Below, one piece after another: positions 53,222-61,711 of a DNA stretch of 64,000 nt. The position numbers and the translations under genes were made by a program. The notes beneath the pieces were generated by a model that saw nothing but the letters and a program-made list of their open reading frames with translations, had not been told where the DNA came from and ran no database searches. Location: assembly GCF_000378485.1 (NCBI RefSeq), contig NZ_KB899968.1, forward strand, positions 248,001 to 312,000. The letters run 5' to 3'. This DNA comes from Flavobacterium rivuli WB 3.3-2 = DSM 21788 (GTDB lineage: Bacteria; Bacteroidota; Bacteroidia; Flavobacteriales; Flavobacteriaceae). The first letter of the stretch is position 1, and each line of letters opens with the position of its first letter.

Positions 53222-54400
53222 TTAAGCTCTCTCTATAACAATGGCAGATGCACCGCCGCCGCCATTACAAATAGCTGCTGCACCTATTTTAGCATTATTT
53301 TGCTCCAGTACATTAATAAGCGTAACAATAATACGCGCACCAGAACATCCCAGCGGATGGCCTAACGATACTGCACCACCGTTAACATTAACTTTTTCGG
53401 CATCAAGGCCCAGTATGCGTGTATTTGCAATACCCACTACAGAGAAAGCTTCGTTAAACTCAAAAAAGTCAACATCGCTTTTGCTTATCCCGGCCTTATC
53501 AAGTGCTTTAGGCAACGCAATAGATGGCGAAGTAGTAAACCATTTAGGCTCCTGCTCGGCATCGGCATATCCTTTTATGTAAGCAAGAGGTTTAAGGCCA
53601 AGCTCATTAGCTTTATCCTCGCTCATAATTACTAAAGCTGCAGCACCATCATTTATGGTAGATGCATTAGCAGCCGTAACCGTTCCGCCTTTTGTAAATA
53701 CCGCGTTAAGTGCCGGTATCTTATCAATTTTTACATTGCTGTATTCTTCATCTTTGGTAACCATTATTGGGTCGCCTTTGCGCTGAGGTACCGCTACAGG
53801 AACCACCTCGCTGTTAAACTTACCGGCATCCCATGCTGCGGCACTGCGCTGGTAAGAGGTAATGGCAAAAGCATCCTGCTCCTCGCGGGTTACGCTATAT
53901 TCGGTTGCACAGGCATCTGCAAAAACACCCATAGCACTATCATCATAAGCATCGCTAAGCCCGTCGCGTTGTAAACCGTCTGTAAGCGTAGCAGGGCCAA
54001 ATTTAGTACCTGCCCTCATGTGTACATAGTGAGGTATAAGGCTCATGTTCTCCATACCGCCTGCTACAATAATATCGGCATCGCCGCATTGTATAGATTG
54101 TGCTGCCTGCATAACGGCTTTCATACCGCTGGCACACACTTTATTTACAGTTGTTGCAATTACATTATCCGGCAGGCCTGCAAGGCGTGCTGCCTGGCGT
54201 GCAGGTGCCTGGCCTACACCTGCCTGAACCACGTTACCCATTAAAACCTCGTTAACAAGGGCAGGGTCTAAATTTATTTTTTCGAGTGCGCCTTTTATAG
54301 CGGCTGCCCCAAGCTGCGGAGCAGTTACGGTAGATAATGCACCCATAAAGCTGCCTATAGGTGTGCGGACTGCCGATACGATCACTACTTTTTTATTCAT
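53222..54400 (-). CDS. Acetyl-CoA C-acyltransferase (thiolase)
   Basis: 392 residues, the usual thiolase length. Active-site Cys in TVNKVCASGMKAVMQAAQ near residue 88, GGMENMSLIPHYV, the NEAF motif, the His in GGAVSLGHPLGCSGARI, and the second Cys in CNGGGGASA. It condenses or cleaves acyl-CoA units (beta-oxidation or acetoacetyl-CoA). It stands alone; no hydroxyacyl-CoA dehydrogenase is adjacent. FadA-type or AtoB-type cannot be decided from this. Confidence 0.96.
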   Translation of the reverse strand: MNKKVVIVSAVRTPIGSFMGALSTVTAPQLGAAAIKGALEKINLDPALVNEVLMGNVVQAGVGQAPARQAARLAGLPDNVIATTVNKVCASGMKAVMQAAQSIQCGDADIIVAGGMENMSLIPHYVHMRAGTKFGPATLTDGLQRDGLSDAYDDSAMGVFADACATEYSVTREEQDAFAITSYQRSAAAWDAGKFNSEVVPVAVPQRKGDPIMVTKDEEYSNVKIDKIPALNAVFTKGGTVTAANASTINDGAAALVIMSEDKANELGLKPLAYIKGYADAEQEPKWFTTSPSIALPKALDKAGISKSDVDFFEFNEAFSVVGIANTRILGLDAEKVNVNGGAVSLGHPLGCSGARIIVTLINVLEQNNAKIGAAAICNGGGGASAIVIERA

Positions 54401-54583
54401 GGTAAAATGTCTTTAAAGCGTTGTTTGTTCTTGCGAATTTAATGATAATTTCGACTTTAAAAAATAAATCGTTCAAAAAAAGTTGTAAAATATAATGTTT
54501 GTTTGTGTATTGAATAATTGTTAAGCCAAGGTTTAAAAATTATCCTGCGTTTGGCTCTTATGAAACAGATAGTATTATATAAT

Positions 54584-55834
54584 CTACTTTTTATGCAGCT
54601 TATATATTTTATTATCTGCAACGAACACAAGTGTATCTCTCTCCTGTGTTACTTTATTAAGCTGATAAAATGTGGTGTAAGGATTGTTCTTTTCGCCGCC
54701 CTCCAGTTTAAACGAAGTAACATTTTTACCTATAGCAGCACTGTAATACAGCAGCCACGTTTGATGGTATTCGTAAAAAAGTCCTGAAGAGCTATAGCCG
54801 CCGTTAGCTTCATTATATAAAACAATAGATTCTCCCGATTGTTTTATATTGGGAGCTACAGTTTTAGCTCCGTACGTATTTTTTACAGACGTATAACCTA
54901 CAGCCTGTGGGCTTAGCATATCCAACTGCGAGTTATCCTCATACGATGTTGTTTTATATAACTTGCCGGAGGCATCTTTATAAAGGGAGTAGCCCCTGTA
55001 GTTACTGCTATCATAATAGCTTCCCGATTCTACAGACCTTACCCCGCTAAGGTTCCTGAAAAATTCGGTCTGGTATTTTTCTTTAAAGTGTGCCTGTCCC
55101 TGCTCTGTACCATAGCTTTCATCAAATTCTTCCCTGGTTGCAGGTAATGGTATTTTATTTATTTGATCCTGCGTTTTTGTTAATGTTTTTATATCTATAA
55201 TATCACAGGTTTCGGGGAGTTTTTGTTCATGGCCATAGGCGTTCTCTTTTACAATAATACGGTCGCCATCTATGAACTCTATAGTAGTTTTTTGATATTC
55301 AATTTTAAAGTTACCCTTATTGTCCATAATACCAAAGTTTTGCAGTTCCCTGCCGCCGGTATTTACATCGTTAAACATTACGCTGTCACGTGTAAAATGC
55401 ACAAGGTAATAGGGTGTACCCTGCAAAGGTTCTATGTTATAAATATATAGATTGGGTATTGGTGCCAAAACCATTTCCGGGTTACTGCTACCGGGAAAAT
55501 TGGGCCAGTTTTTGTGCCTGTCGCGCCCCGGAATTTTATAACCGCAGGCAAACATAAAAGCTACGTACGCTATTAAAAGCCCCACTGCTACGCAGCCCAA
55601 AATTATAAAACTCTTTTTGCGCGACCGCTTGCGTTGTACAACATCCTTAGCAAGGTAATTATTGCGGGCATTTTTTATCGCGGCAATTATAAGCAGTATG
55701 ACCGATACGGTAATACTAACTGGCAGTATGAAAAGGTACAGCACAAAGTCGTTTACGTGCAGGGCATCGCCAATAGCAAAAATGGCAAAGTTGATTACAA
55801 ATAGTATAATGGCAAGTTTAAGTGTTTTACCCAT
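54584..55834 (-). CDS. Uncharacterised multi-pass membrane protein
   Basis: 416 residues. Three N-terminal helices (IILFVINFAIFAIGDALH, VLYLFILPVSITVSVILLII, SFIILGCVAVGLLIAYVAFM) precede a large domain beginning CGYKIPGRDRHKNWPNFP. The domain is beta-rich (YYLVHFTRDSVMFND, GNFKIEYQKTTIEFIDGD), and the last 60 residues have an aromatic pattern. The large part is probably periplasmic. I do not recognise a family. A terminator-like hairpin and an OsmC gene lie upstream on the same strand. Confidence 0.78.
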   Translation of the reverse strand: MGKTLKLAIILFVINFAIFAIGDALHVNDFVLYLFILPVSITVSVILLIIAAIKNARNNYLAKDVVQRKRSRKKSFIILGCVAVGLLIAYVAFMFACGYKIPGRDRHKNWPNFPGSSNPEMVLAPIPNLYIYNIEPLQGTPYYLVHFTRDSVMFNDVNTGGRELQNFGIMDNKGNFKIEYQKTTIEFIDGDRIIVKENAYGHEQKLPETCDIIDIKTLTKTQDQINKIPLPATREEFDESYGTEQGQAHFKEKYQTEFFRNLSGVRSVESGSYYDSSNYRGYSLYKDASGKLYKTTSYEDNSQLDMLSPQAVGYTSVKNTYGAKTVAPNIKQSGESIVLYNEANGGYSSSGLFYEYHQTWLLYYSAAIGKNVTSFKLEGGEKNNPYTTFYQLNKVTQERDTLVFVADNKIYKLHKK

Positions 55835-55882
55835 ATAAAAGATTTAAAATGATATTATTGCACTGTAAATTCTGATGAAGGT

Positions 55883-55919
55883 AACCTGAATTTCTCACAA
55901 AAAGTGTGAAATTCAGGTT
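55883..55919. repeat. Inverted repeat downstream of OsmC
   Basis: AACCTGAATTTCTCACA pairs with TGTGAAATTCAGGTT, with a two-base bulge. No flanking T-run; possibly part of the OsmC 3' region. Confidence 0.6.
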
Positions 55920-55945
55920 AAAATAAATAAGGCTCAAAAACACAA

Positions 55946-55971
55946 AACCCCGCTCATAAAGAGCAGGGTTG
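55946..55971 (-). terminator. Terminator of the OsmC gene
   Basis: AACCCTGCTC / GAGCGGGGTT on the minus strand, followed by TTTTGTGTTT, 25 bp past the stop. Confidence 0.7.
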
Positions 55972-55995
55972 TATAAAAAGCGATACCGGTTTAAA

Positions 55996-56412
55996 TTATA
56001 CCAGCGTAGCAGATAAAGTGATCTCTGCGTTAAGCAGTTTAGATACAGGGCAAATTTCTTTAGCTTTTTGGGTAGTTTCCTGGAAATCCTGTTCTGTAAT
56101 CCCGGGAACGTTTGCCTCAAGTTTAAGGTGTATTTTTGTTATCGTACCATCTTCAAAGGTAACCTGTGCTTCTGTGTTAAGGTCTTCCGGTACAAAGCCT
56201 TTTTCGCTAAGTAAAAAGCTTAACTGCATAGTAAAGCAACCAGAGTGTGCCGCAGCAATAAGTTCTTCAGGGTTAGTGCCCACACCATCTTCAAAACGGG
56301 TTTTAAAAGATAGTTGAGCGTTATTAAGCGTTGTGCTCTCTGTGCTAACTAATCCTTTTCCGTCTTTTCCAGTACCTTTCCAGTTAGTGTTTGCTTTTCT
56401 TGTAAATTTCAT
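55996..56412 (-). CDS. OsmC/Ohr-family organic hydroperoxide reductase
   Basis: 138 residues. Cysteine in AAAHSGCFTMQLSFLL and the second in AKEICPVSKLLNAE, as in the OsmC/Ohr family. It reduces organic peroxides with thiol donors. Divergent from oxyR across 236 bp, so induction by peroxide through OxyR is the natural inference. The protein is of the OsmC subclass (length 138, GKGLVSTEST start) and distinct from the paralogue at 18616. The terminator is at 55946. Confidence 0.93.
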   Translation of the reverse strand: MKFTRKANTNWKGTGKDGKGLVSTESTTLNNAQLSFKTRFEDGVGTNPEELIAAAHSGCFTMQLSFLLSEKGFVPEDLNTEAQVTFEDGTITKIHLKLEANVPGITEQDFQETTQKAKEICPVSKLLNAEITLSATLV

Positions 56413-56614
56413 GATAAATAAATTTTAATGTTATTGTTTAATTGATTTGTGGATGCAGCCGTTACAGCCGCTCCTGTAAAGTTATTGATTTTAAAAATGC
56501 AGTCGTTAATTTAAAATTATTTCTGTACTGCATTTCTTTCGTAATGCCTAATTAAATAGTTTGCTTTGTTTGATGAGACAAATTTACAGCAGTTCTGTTT
56601 ACGAATCAAATTAA

Positions 56615-56622
56615 TAATTTTG
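56615..56622 (+). promoter_or_regulatory. -7 element of oxyR
   Basis: TAATTTTG, 27 bp before the ATG at 56649; consensus match. Confidence 0.5.
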
Positions 56623-56648
56623 TAGCTTTATAAAATAAAATTATAATC

Positions 56649-57620
56649 ATGACCATTCAGCAACTTAGGTATATTATAGCATTAGACGATCATCGCCATT
56701 TTGCCAAAGCAGCAGAGGAGTGTGCCGTTACCCAGCCAGGACTTACCATTCAGCTAAAAAACCTTGAAGAGGAGATAGGTATTAAAATATTCGATCGTAC
56801 AAAGGTACCTTTAAAGCCAACCGTATTAGGTGTTGAGATTATTATGCGTGCTAAAAAGGTATTGCGTGAGGCCGACGCCATAAGGGATTTTGTAGTGAAC
56901 CAAAAAAATGACCTTGAGGGTACGGTAACTATGGGGGTAATATCTACGCTATCGCCCTACCTTATGCCATTGTTTATTAAGGCAATGAAAGATGTTGCGC
57001 CCAAAATGCATTTTAATATTACCGAAGGCGGTACCGGCGAATTAATGAACTGGGTTGAAACGGGAGTTATAGATATTGCCCTTATGGCAACTCCTACGGG
57101 CAACCCTGCGCTTAAAGAACATCCGGTTTTTAATGAGCCATTTGTTGCTTATTTATACCCTGATCATCCTATGGCTGCTGCGAAAGTGTATGAGATGCAG
57201 CCCGAAGACCGACCGGAATTGCTATTGCTGCAAAGCGAATATTGTTATAATGCCCAACTGTTGGATATTTGCAGCATAACAGAGCATTCCAGCACCTGGG
57301 ATCGTTTTAACTATAACATAAGTTCTATAGAAACACTTAAGAACCTGGTTAGGGCAGGGCTGGGTTTTGCTATTGTGCCGCAACTATCGGTACTAAATGA
57401 ACAGGATACTACACTTTTTAAACCGTTTGCCGAGCCAAAGCCTGTACGTGAAATAAGCCTCGTGGTAGCCGATACTTTTTCGAGAAAATTACTGTTAGAA
57501 AAAATGAGCAGTGCCATTTACCATTGCCTGCCCGACAGCCTTAAACAAAACACTACTTATAAAAAAATACGGTGGAATGATTCACCATATTTTATTAATG
57601 CTGTTAGCGGGGGTAAATAG
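56649..57620 (+). CDS. oxyR: LysR-family hydrogen-peroxide regulator OxyR
   Basis: 323 residues. LysR winged HTH (MTIQQLRYIIALDDHRHFAK, QPGLTIQLKNLEEEIGI) and a periplasmic-binding-like effector domain. Cysteines lie in LLQSEYCYNAQLLDICSI, in the position of the redox pair of OxyR, with a spacing of about eight residues; the second occurs in a DICSI context. The 323-residue length is slightly above E. coli OxyR. The adjacent divergent OsmC gene supports a peroxide-response role. The start at 56649 has a consensus promoter. OxyR identity is likely but not certain from sequence alone. Confidence 0.85.
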   Translation: MTIQQLRYIIALDDHRHFAKAAEECAVTQPGLTIQLKNLEEEIGIKIFDRTKVPLKPTVLGVEIIMRAKKVLREADAIRDFVVNQKNDLEGTVTMGVISTLSPYLMPLFIKAMKDVAPKMHFNITEGGTGELMNWVETGVIDIALMATPTGNPALKEHPVFNEPFVAYLYPDHPMAAAKVYEMQPEDRPELLLLQSEYCYNAQLLDICSITEHSSTWDRFNYNISSIETLKNLVRAGLGFAIVPQLSVLNEQDTTLFKPFAEPKPVREISLVVADTFSRKLLLEKMSSAIYHCLPDSLKQNTTYKKIRWNDSPYFINAVSGGK

Positions 57621-57685
57621 AACTATAGTATTTTTTTATGATAATAACAATTTAGGTTATTTTTAAATGATGAACTACCCAATAA

Positions 57686-57737
57686 AAAAGGGTTGTAAAT
57701 ATTTATGTCTTGCGGCACAAATATTTACAACCCTTTT
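57686..57737. terminator. Long bidirectional terminator hairpin
   Basis: A perfect 19 bp inverted repeat (57686-57704 and 57719-57737, arm AAAAGGGTTGTAAATATTT) with a 14-base loop, between convergent oxyR and the PPIase gene. Confidence 0.85.
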
Positions 57738-57767
57738 GAGTACATTTTAAACTAAGTATCTCCTAAG

Positions 57768-58862
57768 TTATTCAGCTATCATTTCAAGTTCGAATACAAG
57801 GTTTGCATTGCCCGGAATTTTACCCTGTGGCATACCTCTTTCGCCATAACCTAAATGAGATGGAATAAAGATAATTGCCTTATCGCCCGGGTTCATTTTT
57901 TCAAGGCCTTCTATAAAGCCCGGTATCATGCCCGATTTTGTACCTATAGTAAAAGGGATTGGCCTGTAAGCACCTGCAGCATCTTTTTGAGGGATATAGT
58001 TACCCATATCTTTTGCTACCTGAGCAATACTTGAATCAAATAAAAACGCTGTGCTTTCAAGATATCCTGAATAGTTAATTTGAACCTGAGAACCGTCAAG
58101 AGCCTTTTGGCCCGGCCCCTTAGCTAATATTTTATATACTAACCCGCTTGCAGTTTTAGTACCGGTAGCTTTAGCCTCGGCAAAATAGGCAAGTTTATCT
58201 GTTTTTGCTTTTGCTGCTGCTGCTTCTTTAGCTTTTACTGCCGCTGCTGCCTTTTCGTAATATTCTTTAAATATTTTTGGTGCATTAAAACGTTTTGCAT
58301 CTTTACCTACGCGAACAATTTTAACCGATTTTATTACGTCATTTTGCTCTATGCTGTTTAAAACATCGATACCTTGTACCGTATAGCCAAAAACAGTGTG
58401 TAAACCATCAAGGTGAGGAGTAGCTTTATGGGTAATAAAAAACTGGCTTCCGTTTGTACCGGCACCTGCATTAGCCATAGATAGTGTTCCTGCTTTATCA
58501 TGCTTAAGGTCTGTAATTTCATCGGCAAACTTGTAGCCCGGCCCACCAGATCCGTCTCCGGCAGGATCGCCGCCCTGTATCATAAAGTCTTTAATAACAC
58601 GGTGCCATTTAAGCCCGTCATAAAATGGTTTACCTTTATATTTAGCGTCAACCATTTCGTTCTTACCTTCGGCAAGGGTAACAAAGTTAGCTACAGTAAG
58701 AGGTGTTTTCTGGTATTCAAGTTTTTCTACAATTATACCTTTGTTGGTTTCAATTTCGGCATAAAGCCCATCTCCCAGTTTTGCATAATCTGGTGGTGGC
58801 GTGTTTTTGCAAGAAAATAAAATTGCTACTAAGCTTAAAAACAGACTTGTCATTGGTTTCAT
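57768..58862 (-). CDS. Lipoprotein cyclophilin-FKBP fusion peptidyl-prolyl isomerase
   Basis: 364 residues. An SPII signal ([15 protein letters not shown]) then two PPIase domains. A cyclophilin domain at about 30-195 ([51 protein letters not shown]), a lysine/alanine-rich helix linker (about 205-240), and an FKBP domain at about 255-364 ([56 protein letters not shown]). Both active-site signatures are intact. Probably an outer-membrane-anchored periplasmic foldase. Encoded directly downstream of gldI, 10 bp away. Confidence 0.93.
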   Translation of the reverse strand: MKPMTSLFLSLVAILFSCKNTPPPDYAKLGDGLYAEIETNKGIIVEKLEYQKTPLTVANFVTLAEGKNEMVDAKYKGKPFYDGLKWHRVIKDFMIQGGDPAGDGSGGPGYKFADEITDLKHDKAGTLSMANAGAGTNGSQFFITHKATPHLDGLHTVFGYTVQGIDVLNSIEQNDVIKSVKIVRVGKDAKRFNAPKIFKEYYEKAAAAVKAKEAAAAKAKTDKLAYFAEAKATGTKTASGLVYKILAKGPGQKALDGSQVQINYSGYLESTAFLFDSSIAQVAKDMGNYIPQKDAAGAYRPIPFTIGTKSGMIPGFIEGLEKMNPGDKAIIFIPSHLGYGERGMPQGKIPGNANLVFELEMIAE

Positions 58863-58872
58863 TTATATTAAA

Positions 58873-59430
58873 TTAATTCTCTTTTACTGCACTTTCGGGC
58901 TTAATGTCGTTAAGGGTAACGGTACATATAAGCGGCTGGTTAATACCTATTTTATCGTTATCTCCATGATAGCCAAACCCCATGTGCGACGGGAACAGGA
59001 ATGTTACTGTTTCTCCCTCATTCATTAGCTTAATGCCGTCACGAAGCCCCATCATAATATTTTGCTTATCTACATGGTATACCTGCGGGCGAAGCTCTGC
59101 CTCGCTGTATATAAGGTTGCCCTTAATATCTTTAACTTCATAATCAAAATAGGCAACATCGCCGCGTTTTGGCCTGATAGTATCGTTAGTAACTTCCTGG
59201 TCGTAATAATACCAGTACCCTTTATCAGATGCTATGTATTTTTTTGTGGGGTTATTTTTTATGATAGAGTCTATCTGCTGCTCTTCGTTAGCCACAAGTT
59301 TTTTATTTCGTTTAATAGATTCCCTCATAAACGTACCCGAACTTTGCGATACCGGCTTACGTGCCTGCTGCTGCGAGCAGCCTGTAGCGGCAAGGGCTAT
59401 GGTAAGCAGTGTTACAACAATCTTCTTCAT
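58873..59430 (-). CDS. gldI: Gliding motility-associated peptidyl-prolyl isomerase GldI
   Basis: 185 residues. A lipoprotein signal (IALAATGC) and the GldI-type N-terminal region (RKPVSQSSGTFMRESIKRNK) precede an FKBP domain (PKRGDVAYFDYEVKDIKGN, YHVDKQNIMMGLRDGIKLM, TFLFPSHMGFGYHGDNDKIG). GldI of Flavobacterium johnsoniae is required for gliding and for stability of motility proteins. It lies between nrnA (three bases upstream) and the fusion PPIase. It identifies the host as a gliding-type Bacteroidota, although gliding itself cannot be shown from this window. Confidence 0.93.
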   Translation of the reverse strand: MKKIVVTLLTIALAATGCSQQQARKPVSQSSGTFMRESIKRNKKLVANEEQQIDSIIKNNPTKKYIASDKGYWYYYDQEVTNDTIRPKRGDVAYFDYEVKDIKGNLIYSEAELRPQVYHVDKQNIMMGLRDGIKLMNEGETVTFLFPSHMGFGYHGDNDKIGINQPLICTVTLNDIKPESAVKEN

Positions 59431-59433
59431 ATA

Positions 59434-60447
59434 TCAGTCTATTTTTGTGTGCGCTAATGTAGCAATAAATTTTTGTATGGTAGCTTCCAGCGATTCGTTG
59501 CTTTTTCCGCCGGCAGCATTAACGTGGCCACCACCGCTAAAATGCTCTCGGGCATACGCGTTAACATCAAAGCCACCTTTAGAGCGAAACGATATTTTTA
59601 CAATACCCTCATCTTTATTTTCTGTAAAAAATGCCGTAAACACGATATCTTTCATGCTAAGCCCATAGTTTACAATACCCTCTGTATCTCCTTTGTTATG
59701 CCCAAAGCTATTAAGTTCTTCCTGGCTAAGGGTACTGTAAGATGTTTTGTAAGCCGGCAGCACTTTCATGTTCTGCAAAGCCCTTGCCAAAATTTGTATA
59801 CGGCTGTGCGAATGGTTGTCAAACAGTAAACTATGTATGTTGCTATTGTCTATGCCAAGGTCTATAAACTCGGCAGCAATGCGGTGCGTAGTGCCTGTTA
59901 CAGAGCGGTAACGAAAAGAACCTGAGTCGGTTACTATGCCTGTGTACAGGCAGGTTGCAATCGTTTTATTTAATAAATGGCCTTCGCCAAGCTGCTGTAT
60001 AAAATGATACACCATTTCGCAGGTAGAGCCATAGCTTGTATCGCTAAAAGTAACTACTGCATACGTATCCGGAGCCTGATGGTGGTCTATCATTATAAAC
60101 GGAGCCTGTACCCTGCGGAGTGCTTCGGCCATAAAATCGCCCACACGGCTAAGAGTATTAAAATCGAGTGTGAAAACAATTTGTGCATCCTGCAATATTT
60201 TGTTGCAGCCTTCCACATCTTTTTCATAAACTTTTACAGTATCAAAAGAAGGAAGCCACGTTAAAAAATCGGGAGATTCGTTAGCGGTTATAACAACAGG
60301 CTCATGGCCTAAAAGTTTTAAAAAGTGGTATAGCCCAAGGGTAGAGCCCATAGCATCGCCATCTGGGTTGCGGTGGGGTATAATAGCAATTTTTTTTGGC
60401 GAAGCAAGCAATTGCTTTACCGTATCAATATCTTCGCGTGTCATCAT
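59434..60447 (-). CDS. nrnA: DHH-family bifunctional oligoribonuclease/PAP phosphatase (NrnA-like)
   Basis: 337 residues. DHH domain with IPHRNPDGDAMGSTLG, TLDFNTLSRVG and the DHH motif IDHHQAPDTYAV. DHHA1 domain with AREHFSGGGHVNAAGG. It degrades short RNAs and dephosphorylates 3'-phosphoadenosine 5'-phosphate in the NrnA family. Two ATGs begin the frame (60447 and 60444). It precedes gldI with three bases between, a co-location I recall from flavobacteria. Cytosolic. Confidence 0.95.
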   Translation of the reverse strand: MMTREDIDTVKQLLASPKKIAIIPHRNPDGDAMGSTLGLYHFLKLLGHEPVVITANESPDFLTWLPSFDTVKVYEKDVEGCNKILQDAQIVFTLDFNTLSRVGDFMAEALRRVQAPFIMIDHHQAPDTYAVVTFSDTSYGSTCEMVYHFIQQLGEGHLLNKTIATCLYTGIVTDSGSFRYRSVTGTTHRIAAEFIDLGIDNSNIHSLLFDNHSHSRIQILARALQNMKVLPAYKTSYSTLSQEELNSFGHNKGDTEGIVNYGLSMKDIVFTAFFTENKDEGIVKISFRSKGGFDVNAYAREHFSGGGHVNAAGGKSNESLEATIQKFIATLAHTKID

Positions 60448-60501
60448 GCTGCGAATTTACATTTTTTTATTTTATTTATAATAAAGCATAGAGGCATAAA
60501 C

Positions 60502-60533
60502 AAAAAATGCCTGCTGTAGTGGTACAGCAGGCA
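60502..60533 (-). terminator. Terminator of the DUF4919 gene
   Basis: Stem TGCCTGCTGTA / TACAGCAGGCA followed on the minus strand by TTTTTT, 17 bp past the stop. Confidence 0.85.
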
Positions 60534-60549
60534 GTAGCAGGCCAATGTT

Positions 60550-61227
60550 TTAAAGTCCTGTAACCTGGTTTTTAGTATCAGTAACTTCAAAGTAAAGTCC
60601 TTGTAAGTTATATGAATTTTTGTTTATTGTAAAGTAATCGTACTGGCCATTGGTGGCATATTCATCGCCCACCGGCTCAAAGCCAAGAACGCCTACCACC
60701 TCAAACTCGTTTCCTGCATCTATAACATGTATGCTGTTTTGTTTAGTAGTACCGTCGCCGCTGCTTAATATAGCATCTATAATCATGTCAGTCTGGGCAC
60801 GTTCTGTTTTAGCCTCTTCATACCTGCCAAGCTGTTTTAAACAGTGCTGGCGGTACTCTTTTATGGTAATGCTAAAAGGATTTGCTTTTAAAAGATCAGC
60901 AGTATACATAACTACATTTTCTACGTCGGCTTTTGTAGGGGCTTCTTTTTTTAATACCTCCCTAAGGCTTACCTGGGTTTTATTAAGTGCCTCTATATCA
61001 TTTTTTTTGTTTATAAAGGCAGCACCATAATATAAATGCCTTCTCTCTTCCAGCGTCATGCTTGTATCTGCCTTTGTATAACGGTCATAAAGGTTAGCGT
61101 AGTAAAAAGCAGAATTTTTATCTTTTATGTTCTTTTGTATAAGGGCATAATCAGGTACGGTAGTTTCGGTTTGTGCACTTGTTCCTAAAACCATCAGGAA
61201 GGCAAGTAGTGTAAAGATCTTTTTCAT
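60550..61227 (-). CDS. DUF4919-domain secreted protein
   Basis: 225 residues. Signal peptide MKKIFTLLAFLMVLGTSAQ, then the DUF4919 sequence PDYALIQKNIKDKNSAFYYA, TLEERRHLYYGAAF and a TPR-like helical middle (LLKANPFSITIKEYRQHCLK), ending in a beta region. The family is restricted to Bacteroidota as far as I know and has no function. It is monocistronic with its own terminator. Confidence 0.9.
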   Translation of the reverse strand: MKKIFTLLAFLMVLGTSAQTETTVPDYALIQKNIKDKNSAFYYANLYDRYTKADTSMTLEERRHLYYGAAFINKKNDIEALNKTQVSLREVLKKEAPTKADVENVVMYTADLLKANPFSITIKEYRQHCLKQLGRYEEAKTERAQTDMIIDAILSSGDGTTKQNSIHVIDAGNEFEVVGVLGFEPVGDEYATNGQYDYFTINKNSYNLQGLYFEVTDTKNQVTGL

Positions 61228-61705
61228 GATACCTTTGTTTTGATATGGTAAAGTTACAGGCGTACAACTATAATTTTATCTTAATTGGCGGCTTGTTAAG
61301 TCAAAAATACCATTTGTTTAACACTCTAAACATGGCTTTTAGTCCAAAACAAAAAGTCTATAGCCGAATGGCTAAAAGGTGTAGTTAAAGTGAAAGGGAC
61401 AGCAATTTTAATTGTGCATTATTTACTATCGCATTAAGAACAGAGCTTAATATACTAATCTAATGCTAACTAATTTTTTGCATTTGTTTTGCTCCGAAAA
61501 AGTATATTTAAAAGTTTAAGATTTGAAATTTCTTGTCGATTAAGATACTCATGTTTTTGAGATTCCAGTTTTTCTTAAATCACTTAGAGTTTTTTCAAAA
61601 ATACAGACTCTATTATACAGCGGTCGGTCATCTCATATCTATTATCTCATATCTCCGTAAAAATCTTAAAATCTAATTTTCATTTACCGAAATTATATTT
61701 TATTT
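61228..61705. other. AT-rich intergenic region upstream of guaA
   Basis: About 478 bp with no gene or strong structure. A direct repeat TCTCATATCT occurs at 61631 and 61645. The guaA -7 element lies at its right end. Confidence 0.5.
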
Positions 61706-61708
61706 TTG
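61701..61708 (+). promoter_or_regulatory. -7 element directly before guaA
   Basis: TATTTTTG ends three bases before the ATG at 61712. If used, the transcript would begin at or within a few bases of the start codon, making a leaderless mRNA. Confidence 0.45.
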
Positions 61709-61711
61709 CAC

